A stretch of 58,711 nucleotides of DNA, taken from Candidatus Halobonum tyrrellensis G22. GTDB lineage: Archaea; Halobacteriota; Halobacteria; Halobacteriales; Haloferacaceae. The notes under the pieces are model-generated. The model searched no databases. It saw nothing but the letters and a program-made list of their open reading frames with translations, and was not told where the DNA came from. The position numbers and the translations under genes are program-made. The stretch spans positions 1 to 58,711 of the forward strand of contig NZ_ASGZ01000052.1 in NCBI RefSeq assembly GCF_000495475.1. The letters are read 5' to 3'. Numbering within the stretch: the stretch's first letter is position 1; each line of letters starts with the position of its first letter. Shown piece after piece: positions 8,223 to 16,280 of this stretch.

Positions 8223-9623
8223 TCAGCCCGTCTCCTCCACTTGCGGGTCCTCGTTCTCCTCGCTCCCGCTGCCGCGTTCGGCCATCATCGCCGCCGCCCG
8301 CGACGCCCACCCGGAGTAGCGGAACCCGGCCGCGACGACGAGCGCCATCCAGACGAACTGGAGACCCACGCCCCAGTACGCCCCGACCGGCCCGTAGCCG
8401 AGGGTGTCTCCGAGGAGGTACGACAGCCCCAGAAGGAAGCCGAACGTGCCGGTCAGCCGCGCGACGAGCGGGATGCGGGTCTCGCTGGCGCCCTGGAGCG
8501 CGCCCGACAGTACCGAAAACGCGATGAGGAACGGCGCGGTGACGCCGTAGACGCGGGCGAACGCGACGCCGTACGGGACCGCGGGGGCGGCCACGTCGAA
8601 CACGCGCACGAACGCGGGCGCGAGCGCCACGAGCGCCGCGCCGACGGCGCCGACGGTGAGGAGGCCGAGCGCGACCACGGCGTACCCCTGATAGCGCGCA
8701 CGGTCGGGGTCGCCGTCGCCGAGCGACTGCCCGACGAGGACGCTCGCGGCGACGTTGTACCCCCGCGAGAGCGGGCCGGTCACCTGCTGGTACATCCGCC
8801 GACCGATCTGGAACCCCGCGTTGACGGGCGTGCCGAACGCCAACAGGAGGCTGTTGAACGGGAACTCGGCGACGGCGGCCGAGAAGCCCTCCAGCACCCG
8901 CGGGGCCGACACGCGAACGAGTTGCCGCGCGACGACGGGGTCGCGCGGCCTGACGAGGGTGGCGCCCGCCCACGACGTCGCGAACGCGAGCACGAGCAGT
9001 AGAGCGGTGAAGACGTTCGCGCCCGCGGTGGCCAGCCCCACCCCGACCACGTCGAGGCGGGGGAACGGCCCGACGCCGAGGCCGAGCGCGACCGACCCCG
9101 CGATGTTGAGGCCGTTGGCGACGACGTTGACGTACATCGGCGTGCGGGTGTCGCCGGTGCCCTGGAGCGAGCGCGCGCCGATGAGCGCGACGTGGCGGGC
9201 GGGCGCGGTGGCGAAGACGACCGCGAGGTACGTCCCCCCGAGCCGCGCGGTTTCGGGGGCGGCGCCGAGAAGCGCGATCAGGTCCCGGCCGAAGAGCGCG
9301 CCGACGGCGACGAACGGCAGTCCGAGGAGCGCGCCCATCACGAGCGCCTGCGTGACCGCCTCGTCGCGGTTGGCGGCGGCCGCCGCGCCGGTGTCCTGAC
9401 TGGAGAGCGCGATGGCGCCGCCGCCGAGACCGAGACCGATCCGCAGCGGGAACCGCGCGTACAGGTCGGCGAGACCGATGGCGACGACCGCGGCGGGGGA
9501 GAACTGCGCGGTGACGATGACGTCGGTCGTCCGCATCGCCGTGCGGAACGTCTGTTCGGCCATGACCGGCCACGCCAGCGAGAGCACCCGCTTCCAGACG
9601 CCCGTCAGCCGGCCGGTATCCAT
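8223..9623 (-). CDS. MATE family efflux transporter
   Basis: A 466-residue multidrug/toxic-compound extrusion (NorM/DinF type) membrane antiporter with about 12 hydrophobic segments in two pseudo-symmetric halves. The family pattern is visible: VLSLAWPVMAEQTFRTAMRTTDV near the N-terminus and repeated LQG(T/A)(G/S)(D/E)TR motifs, SLQGTGDTRTPMY (about 167-179) and ALQGASETRIPL (about 383-394). Substrates cannot be predicted. It starts at ATG 9623. It is transcribed alone; 121 bp separate it from the convergent small gene. Confidence 0.9.
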   Translation of the reverse strand: MDTGRLTGVWKRVLSLAWPVMAEQTFRTAMRTTDVIVTAQFSPAAVVAIGLADLYARFPLRIGLGLGGGAIALSSQDTGAAAAANRDEAVTQALVMGALLGLPFVAVGALFGRDLIALLGAAPETARLGGTYLAVVFATAPARHVALIGARSLQGTGDTRTPMYVNVVANGLNIAGSVALGLGVGPFPRLDVVGVGLATAGANVFTALLLVLAFATSWAGATLVRPRDPVVARQLVRVSAPRVLEGFSAAVAEFPFNSLLLAFGTPVNAGFQIGRRMYQQVTGPLSRGYNVAASVLVGQSLGDGDPDRARYQGYAVVALGLLTVGAVGAALVALAPAFVRVFDVAAPAVPYGVAFARVYGVTAPFLIAFSVLSGALQGASETRIPLVARLTGTFGFLLGLSYLLGDTLGYGPVGAYWGVGLQFVWMALVVAAGFRYSGWASRAAAMMAERGSGSEENEDPQVEETG

Positions 9624-9741
9624 GGAGCGGCGTCGGCCGGTCGCGGTTTCACGCTACCGGAACCGGAACGCGTCGGCGCGAGCCACGGGCCGCGGGCCGC
9701 GCGGCGGCGGACCGTCGACGGCGGGGTCGGCGAGCGCCGAA

Positions 9742-9783
9742 CCGGCGAATCGTCGGACCGACCCGGCGAACCGCCGGACCGAC
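9742..9783. repeat. Two-copy 21-bp direct repeat
   Basis: Copies 9742-9762 and 9763-9783 differ at two positions (CCGGCGAATCGTCGGACCGA versus CCGGCGAACCGCCGGACCGA), and a partial third copy follows. It lies in the spacer between the MATE gene and the cyclotransferase-like gene, upstream of the latter's start. Confidence 0.7.
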
Positions 9784-9828
9784 CCAGCCGGCGAAACGGC
9801 CAAGCGCTCGCGGGGCGTCGACCGGCGT

Positions 9829-10284
9829 GTGTACGCGTTCGTCTACGGGACGCTCACGGAACCCGAGCGGGTCCGGGCGGTGCTCGACTCGTTCGTGTTC
9901 GTCGGGACCGCGACCCTCGAGGGACTCCGCGTCGTCGAGGGGGAGTACCCGACGCTCGCGCCGCCGGCCGGCGCGGACGCCGGGGCGGGCTGGGACCGCG
10001 GGGGCGGCGAGAGCGGCGGCGGTCCCCCGGCGGTCGGCGGCCGCCTGCTCCGGACGGAGGAGGTGGCCGCGCTCGACGCCTACGAGGGGGTCGACGACGG
10101 CCTGTACGTCCGCGTGACCCTGCCGTACGCGGGCGACGCGGACGAACCCGACGAGGTGGCGACGTACGTGGGCGACCCGGAACGGCTGGGTGCGGACGCC
10201 CGCTGGCCCGGCGACGGCCCGTTCGCCGAGCGCGTTCGGGCGTACCTCGACGGGGCCAGCGTCCGGGTCGCGAGTGGCCACTAA
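9829..10284 (+). CDS. Gamma-glutamylcyclotransferase-fold (AIG2-like) protein
   Basis: A 151-residue protein of the GGCT/BtrG superfamily. The glycine-rich substrate loop FVYGTLTEPERV is at residues 3-14 and ALDAYEGVDDGLYVRV at about 81-96; the Glu in YEGV is at the usual acid/base position. The domain cyclises gamma-glutamyl peptides or transfers related groups; haloarchaea use gamma-glutamylcysteine, but a role here is only a guess. I chose GTG 9829 because it places the YGTL motif at the N-terminus as in the family. Gly/Pro-rich residues 45-65 form a longer loop than usual. Confidence 0.75.
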   Translation: MYAFVYGTLTEPERVRAVLDSFVFVGTATLEGLRVVEGEYPTLAPPAGADAGAGWDRGGGESGGGPPAVGGRLLRTEEVAALDAYEGVDDGLYVRVTLPYAGDADEPDEVATYVGDPERLGADARWPGDGPFAERVRAYLDGASVRVASGH

Positions 10285-10482
10285 CTTCATACGTGGGACG
10301 GGCGGCGGACGGCCGTCATACACCGACACGATCCCGTCGCCGTCTATCGATTTCACTTCCGCCGCGCGTGACTCACATTTATGTATCCGCGGCCGCTTCG
10401 TACACCTGCACGTCACACGCGTGCATTCCCCCATTCCCTTTCGACGGAAACGGCTAAACCGCGAGCGCCGGCTACCCCACGT

Positions 10483-11694
10483 ATGCTCTCGTTCGACGAC
10501 GTGCTGGCGGCGCGCGACCGCGTGATGGAGGTGGCGCGGGAGACGCCGCTGGAGTACTCCTACTCCTTCTCCGAGATGACCGGCGCCGACGTCCACCTCA
10601 AACTGGAGAACACCCAGCGGACGGGGTCGTTCAAGATCCGCGGCGCGACCAACCGGATCGCGGACCTCTCGGCGGTGGAGCGCGACCGCGGGGTGGTGAC
10701 GGCGTCGGCGGGCAACCACGCCCAGGGGGTCGCGCTCGCGGCGACGCGGGCGGGCGTCGACTCGACCATCGTGATGCCGAAGTACGCGCCCGTCTCGAAG
10801 GTGGCCGCCACCCGCCGGTACGGCGGCGAAGTCGTCCTCCACGGGGTCGACTACGACGAGGCCCAAGGGCGCGCACACGAGATCGAAGCCGAGGAGGGGC
10901 GGACGTACGTCCACGCGTTCGACGACGAGGCGGTGATGGCGGGGCAAGGCACCATCGGCCTGGAGATAGCCGAGCAGTGTCCCGAGGTGGACACGGTGGT
11001 GGTGCCCATCGGCGGCGGCGGCCTCATCTCGGGCGTCTCGACGGCGCTCGACGGCCGCCTCGACGACGTGCGCGTGGTGGGCGTGCAGGCCAGCGGCGCC
11101 TCGTCGGTCGCCGACTCGCTGACGAAGGGCGCGCGACAGGAACTCGACAGCGTCGACACCATCGCCGACGGCATCGCGGTTCGGGAGGTGGGCGAGCGCA
11201 CGTTCGAGGTGATCCGCGAGCGGGTCGACGAGGTGGTGACCGTCGAGGACGAGGAGATAGCGGTCGCGCTCACCCACCTGCTCGAACGCTCGAAGACGCT
11301 GACCGAGGGCGCGGGCGCGGCGCCGCTGGCGGCGCTTCTGACCGGCGCGTTCGACTACGAGGCGGGCGAGACGGTCGTGCCCGCGCTGTGTGGCGGCAAC
11401 ATCGACATGAACACCCTCACGACCGTGATCGTCCGCGGGCTGGTCGAGATGGGTCGCTACCTCAAGATCCGAACCGAGTTGAAGGACCGCCCGGGCGCGC
11501 TCGAACGGCTGGTCGAGGTGATCGCGGCCGCCGACGCCAACATCTACGCGATCCACCACGACCGGACCTCCCGCGACATCGCGGTCAACGCCGCCGAGGT
11601 GGAGATAGAACTGGAAACCCACGACGACGACCACGCCGCCGAACTCGTGGCCGCACTCGAAGCGAACGGCTACACCGTCGACGTGCTTGCGTAG
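10483..11694 (+). CDS. ilvA: Threonine ammonia-lyase (threonine deaminase) with ACT domain
   Basis: A 403-residue PLP enzyme converting threonine to 2-oxobutanoate and ammonia, the first step to isoleucine. The PLP lysine is Lys51 in RTGSFKIRGA; SAGNHAQGVA and GGGGLISG bind substrate and the PLP phosphate. Residues about 325-403 form one ACT domain (YLKIRTELKDRPGALERL), which usually gives amino-acid feedback control. A TATA-like GGCTAAACC (10452-10460) lies about 25 bp before ATG 10483, suggesting a leaderless mRNA. A second candidate, ATTTATGTAT at 10377-10386, would give a leader with a TGCACG-N7-CGTGCA hairpin (10407-10425). RidA is encoded about 1 kb downstream. Confidence 0.93.
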   Translation: MLSFDDVLAARDRVMEVARETPLEYSYSFSEMTGADVHLKLENTQRTGSFKIRGATNRIADLSAVERDRGVVTASAGNHAQGVALAATRAGVDSTIVMPKYAPVSKVAATRRYGGEVVLHGVDYDEAQGRAHEIEAEEGRTYVHAFDDEAVMAGQGTIGLEIAEQCPEVDTVVVPIGGGGLISGVSTALDGRLDDVRVVGVQASGASSVADSLTKGARQELDSVDTIADGIAVREVGERTFEVIRERVDEVVTVEDEEIAVALTHLLERSKTLTEGAGAAPLAALLTGAFDYEAGETVVPALCGGNIDMNTLTTVIVRGLVEMGRYLKIRTELKDRPGALERLVEVIAAADANIYAIHHDRTSRDIAVNAAEVEIELETHDDDHAAELVAALEANGYTVDVLA

Positions 11695-12663
11695 TCAGGC
11701 GTCGGGGTCCGAACCCGGGGGCGCGTCGGAGTCGGACGGAGCGGCGCCCGCCGACCCCGCGGGCACCGCGCGGTACGTGACCGTCAGGAAGCGCCGGCCG
11801 AACAGCCACATGCGGTGGTCGGCGACCACGCCCGCATCGGTCCCGGCGGCCGCGTCCGAGAGCCGTGATACGTCGGGGGCGTCGACCGAGTACGCGCCCG
11901 TCGCTCCGGCGGGCCACACGCGGAACGCCTGGTCGACCGGGAGCGCGAACGCCCCCAGCGGCGTGACGAGGTACAGTCCCGGGTCGTCGCCGTCGGTGTG
12001 GAGGCGGACGCCGGTTCCGCCCGTCTCCCCCCTCTCGGCGTCGCTCGCGTCGCCGTCCGCGTCGAGGTGGTCGACCCGGAGCACCGTCGAGAGGTTGCCG
12101 CCCGGCAGCGGGACGGCAACGTTGACGAACCGCTCGCCCCCGGACTCGTGGTGGGCGTACGCCGCGACGAACACCGCGGTCCCGTCGGGGCGGGTGCGGA
12201 CCCACGCCCGCGCCCCCTCGCGGGGGTCCGCATCGGCTGTGACGGCCGCGAACCGGCTCCGGAGGCGGCCGCCGCCGCCGCGGCCGGGGAGGTTCAGTTG
12301 TCCGAGGAAGCTCGTGAGCGGCGAGACGAGCGCGGCGCCCGACCGGAACGGGGCGTGCCAGCGGGCGCGGTAGGCCATCCGGTAGTCGCCGGTCCGCTCG
12401 TAGAACGCGCGGACGGCGGGCGCGACCCGGTCGGGGTCGAACCCCGGCCGCGCGAACTCGGTCAGGTCGTCCATCTCGCCGGCGGGCGCCTCGTCGGTGA
12501 CGACGCCCGCCCGTTCGGGCCAGTCGGCGCCGACGCGGCCGCCCGCCGACAGCGGCGACAGCGGGACAGCGGCGGCCGCCCGGCGGGCGCGCGCGAGGGC
12601 GGCTCCGAGGAGGGCGAGCGACGCGAGGAGGACGGCTCCGACCGCGGGGCGGCGGCGTGACAC
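11695..12663 (-). CDS. Conserved haloarchaeal membrane-anchored protein of unknown function
   Basis: A 322-residue protein I do not recognise. An Arg-rich N-terminus (VSRRRP) is followed by one hydrophobic helix (AVGAVLLASLALLGAALA, about 8-25), so it is probably anchored with the rest outside. The body is Trp/Tyr-containing, with YRMAYRARWHAPFRSG near residue 95 and beta-rich sequence toward the C-terminus (MWLFGRRFLTVTYRAV). I chose GTG 12663: it sits right before the helix and avoids overlap with divergent ridA at 12716. Its stop directly abuts the stop of ilvA (convergent). Confidence 0.6.
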   Translation of the reverse strand: MSRRRPAVGAVLLASLALLGAALARARRAAAAVPLSPLSAGGRVGADWPERAGVVTDEAPAGEMDDLTEFARPGFDPDRVAPAVRAFYERTGDYRMAYRARWHAPFRSGAALVSPLTSFLGQLNLPGRGGGGRLRSRFAAVTADADPREGARAWVRTRPDGTAVFVAAYAHHESGGERFVNVAVPLPGGNLSTVLRVDHLDADGDASDAERGETGGTGVRLHTDGDDPGLYLVTPLGAFALPVDQAFRVWPAGATGAYSVDAPDVSRLSDAAAGTDAGVVADHRMWLFGRRFLTVTYRAVPAGSAGAAPSDSDAPPGSDPDA

Positions 12664-12715
12664 GTCCGCGGGTACGTCGCCGCGATTTAAGGTGATCCCG
12701 GTCCCGTCTGGAGCC

Positions 12716-13096
12716 GTGAAGCGAGTCATCTCCACCGACGACGCGCCCGCGGCGGTCGGCGCGTACAGTCAGGCGACGACGAACGGGTCGCTCATGTTCA
12801 CCGCGGGGCAGATCCCGCTGACGACCGACGGCGAACTGCTCGACGACGCGGACATCGCGACCCAGACCGAACAGGCGCTCGACAACCTGCTCGCGGTCGT
12901 CGAGTCGGAGGGCGCGAGCGCCGACGACGTGTTGAAGACGACGGTGTTCCTCGCGGACATCGGCGACTTCGAGGAGATGAACGAGACGTACGCGTCGTAC
13001 TTCCGCGACGACCCGCCCGCGCGGTCGGCGGTCCAGGCGGGCGCGCTCCCGAAGGGCGTCGGCGTCGAGATCGAGGCGGTCGTCGACGTCGAGTGA
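12716..13096 (+). CDS. ridA: RidA family reactive intermediate deaminase
   Basis: A 126-residue YjgF/YER057c/UK114 protein. The family hydrolyses enamine/imine intermediates released by PLP enzymes, above all 2-aminoacrylate made by threonine/serine dehydratase. AVGAYSQATTNG near the N-terminus and PPARSAVQAGALPKGVGVEIEAV at the C-terminus are typical; the Arg in PARS is the catalytic carboxylate-binding residue. The start is GTG 12716 (VKRVISTDDAPAAVG). The closeness to ilvA fits the known functional link. It overlaps the next gene by four bases (GTGA). Confidence 0.93.
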   Translation: MKRVISTDDAPAAVGAYSQATTNGSLMFTAGQIPLTTDGELLDDADIATQTEQALDNLLAVVESEGASADDVLKTTVFLADIGDFEEMNETYASYFRDDPPARSAVQAGALPKGVGVEIEAVVDVE

Positions 13097-13290
13097 GCGG
13101 CCGGCGGCGACGGTCGGCGCTGCTGTGGGGCGCGGTCGGCGCGCTCGCGTTCCTGGTGCTCGCGCAGGGAGCGACGCTCCTCGGGGTGCCCCTCCCGGTC
13201 GACGTCCCCGGTCGACTCGGTCTCGCGGTCGTCGTCGGGGGGGTCGCCGCCGTCGCGGCGTACGCGGCGGAGCGCCGGCTGGTCGGGTGA
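13093..13290 (+). CDS. Small two-helix membrane protein
   Basis: A 65-residue protein with an Arg-rich start (SGRRRRS) and two hydrophobic segments (about 9-30 and 40-58). Its GTG start overlaps the ridA stop codon (GTGA), implying translational coupling in one operon. Positively charged N-terminal residues suggest a cytoplasmic N-terminus. Function unknown. Confidence 0.65.
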   Translation: MSGRRRRSALLWGAVGALAFLVLAQGATLLGVPLPVDVPGRLGLAVVVGGVAAVAAYAAERRLVG

Positions 13291-13295
13291 AAAAA
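13290..13295 (-). terminator. Oligo-T terminator of the PRC-barrel gene
   Basis: Six A's on the + strand read as TTTTTT on the - strand, 45 nt after the stop of the PRC-barrel gene and directly after the stop of the + strand small membrane protein. It is a plausible intrinsic archaeal terminator for the leftward gene. Confidence 0.4.
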
Positions 13296-13340
13296 CGGAG
13301 GACGGAGGGGTCGGTCGGGGAGCGGTCGCCGGCCGCGCGG

Positions 13341-13580
13341 TCAGACGTCGCCCGTCAGTCTCACCTCGTCGTCGGTGACCGTCTCGACGGAGTCGAACGG
13401 GAGTTCGAGGTCGTCGGAGTCGGTGTCGGCGTGGCCGAACGCCGCGAGCACCCCCTCCGAGACGCTCGGGTCGGGGTCGAAGTACGCCGTCCCGTTTTCC
13501 ACGCCGGTCACGATTCCGAGCTCTTCCCCCTCAGCGTCGACGAGGATCTTACCGGAGTCCTCCTCGGTCAGCGTCGCCAT
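13341..13580 (-). CDS. Small PRC-barrel-like protein
   Basis: A 79-residue acidic protein. ILVDAEGEELGIVTGVENGTAYF (residues 10-32) matches the first strands of a PRC-barrel, a small beta-barrel found in RimM and photosynthetic reaction centre H subunit and common as stand-alone proteins in haloarchaea. The start MATLTEEDSGK is at 13580; longer in-frame extension runs back into the tRNA and is rejected. The partner is unknown. Confidence 0.75.
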   Translation of the reverse strand: MATLTEEDSGKILVDAEGEELGIVTGVENGTAYFDPDPSVSEGVLAAFGHADTDSDDLELPFDSVETVTDDEVRLTGDV

Positions 13581-13676
13581 TACGTCGTGGCTCGGCCCGG
13601 GGTGACGTGTACCTGACGGCCGCCGGGTCGGGCGAAAGGAAGAACTTAAACGGCGCAGGGCGGTAGGTTCGACCGA

Positions 13677-13757
13677 GCCGGGATGGCCGAGTGGTAAGGC
13701 GCACGCCTGGAAAGCGTGTTCCCTTTGGGATCCAGGGTTCAAATCCCTGTCCCGGCG
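13677..13757 (+). tRNA. tRNA-Ser (anticodon GGA)
   Basis: The acceptor stem GCCGGGA (13677-13683) pairs with TCCCGGC (13750-13756). The D arm is GCC...GGC, the anticodon stem CACGC/GCGTG encloses loop CTGGAAA (anticodon GGA, reading UCC/UCU), a long variable arm TCCC-TTT-GGGA marks a class II tRNA, and the T arm CAGGG/CCCTG encloses TTCAAAT. CCA is not encoded. No intron is seen. A TATA-like CTTAAAC lies near 13644. The last 21 bases recur downstream (see the repeat). Confidence 0.95.
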
Positions 13758-13872
13758 TGTTCTCGGGCCGCACCGCGAGCGGAGCGAGCCGCGGTCCGTT
13801 CCACCCGTTCGACGGGGATTCGAGCAGGGAGTGGAGTGACGGAGCGATACTCGCTCCGAACGGAACGACCGT

Positions 13873-13897
13873 GTTCAAATCCCTGCCCCGGCGTTCT
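13873..13897 (+). repeat. Duplicate of the tRNA-Ser 3' end (possible att site remnant)
   Basis: GTTCAAATCCCTGCCCCGGCG (13873-13893) repeats tRNA-Ser positions 13737-13757 with one mismatch, 136 bp downstream in the same orientation. The match continues with TTCTC after a 2-base gap. Tyrosine integrases typically recombine in tRNA 3' ends and leave such direct repeats. Only 115 bp lie between the copies. They hold no gene but do hold hairpins (GGAGCGA-TAC-TCGCTCC at 13841-13857 and ACCGCG...CGCGGT near 13770-13793). There is no acceptor or D arm, so it is not a second tRNA. Confidence 0.7.
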
Positions 13898-13949
13898 CCG
13901 TCTACTGTCTCCCCGAGCGACGGTGTTCGCGGCGTCCGCTCGCGACGGC

Positions 13950-14738
13950 TCACCCGGGCGCGACGAACCGCAGACAGAGGAAGTTGGGGTGGGTCGACTC
14001 GTAGGCGTACCGCTCGGGGCGTTGCTCCGCGAACGCCGCCGTCGGCGTCGGCTCCACCAGTTCGTCGAGCCGGAACCCCGCGGCCAGCGCCGGGTCGAGC
14101 ACCGCCGACAGCGGCCGGCGGTAGGCGGGCACCTCCACCCGCTCGCCGAACGACTCCCAGACGGCCGACACCCGCTCGACCTCGTGGTAGTTCTCGCTGT
14201 CGTCGTACTCCTCGAAGTCGGCGTGGGGGTGTTGGACCGAACAGACCACCCAGCCACCCGGGCGGAGCACGCGCCGGAGTTCCGCGAACAGCGGTCCCCA
14301 CTCGCGGACGTAGTGGAACGCGAGCGAGCTCGCGACGCCGTCGAACCGGTCGGCGTCGAACGGCAGCCCCGTCCCCAGGTCCGCGCGGACGAACCCGGCG
14401 TCGGGGACGCGCCCGCGGGCGTAGCCGAGCATCGCCGCCGAGGCGTCGAGACCGACGACCGCCGCGCCGCCGTCGGCGAGTCGGTCCGCGAGGTGGCCCG
14501 CCCCACAGCCCGCGTCGAGAACGGTCCGCCCGGAGACGTCGGGCAGCAGCGACCGGGTCGCGGGGCGTTCGAGGTGAGCGTTCGACGGCTTGCTCGCCCC
14601 CTCGCGGTCGTAGCCCGCCGCCAGCCGGTCGTACGCCGCGCGCGCGAGCGGTCCCGTCGAGTCCGACCCGTCGGCCGGACCCGAGCCGTCCTCCGGGTCG
14701 GCGCCGGCCCGCGGGTCCGGCCTCGGGTCGTCGGCCAT
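13950..14738 (-). CDS. Class I SAM-dependent methyltransferase
   Basis: A 262-residue Rossmann-type methyltransferase. SAM motif I is VLDAGCGAGHLADRLA (about 74-89), then GLDASAAMLGYARG (motif II) and PFDADRFDGVASSLAFHYV, followed by RVLRPGGWVVCSVQHP. The first 30 residues are an acidic, likely disordered extension. It is closest in feel to UbiE/ubiquinone-type or small-molecule methyltransferases; the substrate is unknown. Its ATG directly follows the riboflavin synthase stop (TAG then ATG), so the two are probably co-transcribed. Confidence 0.85.
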   Translation of the reverse strand: MADDPRPDPRAGADPEDGSGPADGSDSTGPLARAAYDRLAAGYDREGASKPSNAHLERPATRSLLPDVSGRTVLDAGCGAGHLADRLADGGAAVVGLDASAAMLGYARGRVPDAGFVRADLGTGLPFDADRFDGVASSLAFHYVREWGPLFAELRRVLRPGGWVVCSVQHPHADFEEYDDSENYHEVERVSAVWESFGERVEVPAYRRPLSAVLDPALAAGFRLDELVEPTPTAAFAEQRPERYAYESTHPNFLCLRFVAPG

Positions 14739-15386
14739 CTACTCGGCGGGCGGCGACTCGGAAGCGGGCGCGAGTCGCTCGGCGTACCCCTCCAACATGC
14801 GCTCGACGTACTTCGCGACCACGTCCACCTCCAAGTGGACCGGGTCGCCGACCGCCTTCTCGCTCAGGCTCGTCAGGTCGTACGTCGTCGGGATGACCGC
14901 CACGTCGAACTCCCCCTCCCGGCGGTCGGCGACGGTGAGCGAGATACCGTCAAGCGTGACCGACCCCTTGTCGACGACGTAGTTCCCGTAGCCGTCGGGC
15001 AGCGCGAACGTGAACCGCCAGTCCTCGCCGACGCGTTCCCGCCCGGTCACGCGGGTCGTGGTGTCGACGTGCCCCTGGACGACGTGGCCGTCGAACCGAC
15101 CGTCGGCGGGGAGCGCGCGCTCGACGTTGACCGCGTCGCCCTCGCGGAGGTCGCCGAGGTACGTCTTCGCCACCGTCTCGGCCGCGAGGAACACCGAGAA
15201 CCAGTCGCCCGCCCCGTCCGTCCCGCAGTCCTCGACCGTGAGACAGACCCCGCTGACCGCGACCGACTGGCCGTGGTGGAAGTCGGGGTCGTCGAGGCCC
15301 GCGATGCGGAGTCGGAGCCGGAGCCCCTCGTCGGTCGACTCCCGGCGGACCACCTCTCCCGTCGTCTCGACGATACCGGTGAACAC
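14739..15386 (-). CDS. ribE: Riboflavin synthase (bacterial-type alpha subunit)
   Basis: A 215-residue enzyme that dismutates two 6,7-dimethyl-8-ribityllumazines to riboflavin. The sequence shows the two tandem lumazine-binding barrels: MFTGIVETTGEV at the start, SVAVSGVCLTVED in barrel 1, GHVVQGHVDTT at the junction and DGISLTVADR in barrel 2. Many archaea use an unrelated pentameric enzyme, so this bacterial type suggests old lateral transfer into haloarchaea. It is first in a two-gene unit with the methyltransferase. Confidence 0.93.
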   Translation of the reverse strand: MFTGIVETTGEVVRRESTDEGLRLRLRIAGLDDPDFHHGQSVAVSGVCLTVEDCGTDGAGDWFSVFLAAETVAKTYLGDLREGDAVNVERALPADGRFDGHVVQGHVDTTTRVTGRERVGEDWRFTFALPDGYGNYVVDKGSVTLDGISLTVADRREGEFDVAVIPTTYDLTSLSEKAVGDPVHLEVDVVAKYVERMLEGYAERLAPASESPPAE

Positions 15387-15490
15387 ACCCCGAGTTCGAT
15401 CCCACAGCTGGAAAGCGTTCCGACACCGTGACGCACGGCGGCCCGCGAGAGCGGCGGAAGCTATTTGCTCGGCGCCGGGCGGGGAACAGC

Positions 15491-16132
15491 ATGGACCTGT
15501 TCGCGCGGCTCCGGGGGAGTTTCATCGCCGGCGTGTTCATCGTCGCGCCGCTGGCGGTCACGCTGTTCGTCCTGGCGTTCGCCGTCGACTGGGTCGGCGG
15601 CTTCCTCCGGCCGTTCGTCCGCGAGACCAACCTCGCGGCGCTGGTCGGCGGGAGCGAGCCCCTCGCGCAGGGGCTCGCGGCCGTCCTCATCGCGGTCGGC
15701 ATCATGCTCGTCGGGTTCGTCGCCTCCAACGAGGCCGGCCGGCGGCTGTTCGGCGGGTTCGAGCGCGGCGTCGCGCTCCTCCCGGTCGTCAGGGCGGTCT
15801 ACTTCGGCGTCAGGCAGGTCAGCGAGTCGCTCGCCTCCCCGGGCGAGGGGTTCGACCGGGTGGTCGTCGCGGAGTTCCCCCACGACAACACGTACGCCAT
15901 CGGCTTCGTCACCAACCCCGCACCCCGCCGGGTCAGCGACGCCGTCGGCGCCGACCTGAAGGCGGTGTTCTTCCCGCACAGCCCCAACCCGACGGCGGGG
16001 AAGTTGGTGATGATGCGCCCCGACGACTTCGACGAACTCGACATGAGCGTCGCCCGCGGGCTGCGACTGCTCGTGACCACCGGCCTGTCTGTCGACAACG
16101 TCGAGGAACTCCCCGACCCGGTCGCGCGGTGA
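15491..16132 (+). CDS. DUF502 family membrane protein
   Basis: A 213-residue protein with two N-terminal membrane helices (about 9-32 and 57-80) and a cytoplasmic-looking domain. SFIAGVFIVAPLAVTLFVL, PVVRAVYFGVRQV, VVVAEFPHDNTYAIGFVT and FFPHSPNPTAGKLVMM are the conserved DUF502 segments. Function is unknown; plant homologues (LCV/COV) affect vascular patterning. ATG 15491 opens directly at MDLFARLRGSF; earlier in-frame sequence is not family-like. Confidence 0.85.
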   Translation: MDLFARLRGSFIAGVFIVAPLAVTLFVLAFAVDWVGGFLRPFVRETNLAALVGGSEPLAQGLAAVLIAVGIMLVGFVASNEAGRRLFGGFERGVALLPVVRAVYFGVRQVSESLASPGEGFDRVVVAEFPHDNTYAIGFVTNPAPRRVSDAVGADLKAVFFPHSPNPTAGKLVMMRPDDFDELDMSVARGLRLLVTTGLSVDNVEELPDPVAR

Positions 16133-16280
16133 ACCCGCGTCCGGTCGGTCGACCCCCATCCGGTCGAGGTCCGCCGGCTCCGGGTCCGCCCCGCGGTGTG
16201 CCGGCAGGGACGCCGACGGGCCGGCGTCGCCCGGCGACGCCACGGCACCGCTTTTGTCCGCTCCCGTCCAACGGGTCGGC

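Noticed and set aside
13858-13900. A second tRNA gene after tRNA-Ser
   Set aside because: Only the T-arm half and 3' acceptor strand are present; no 5' acceptor, D arm or anticodon arm can be found.
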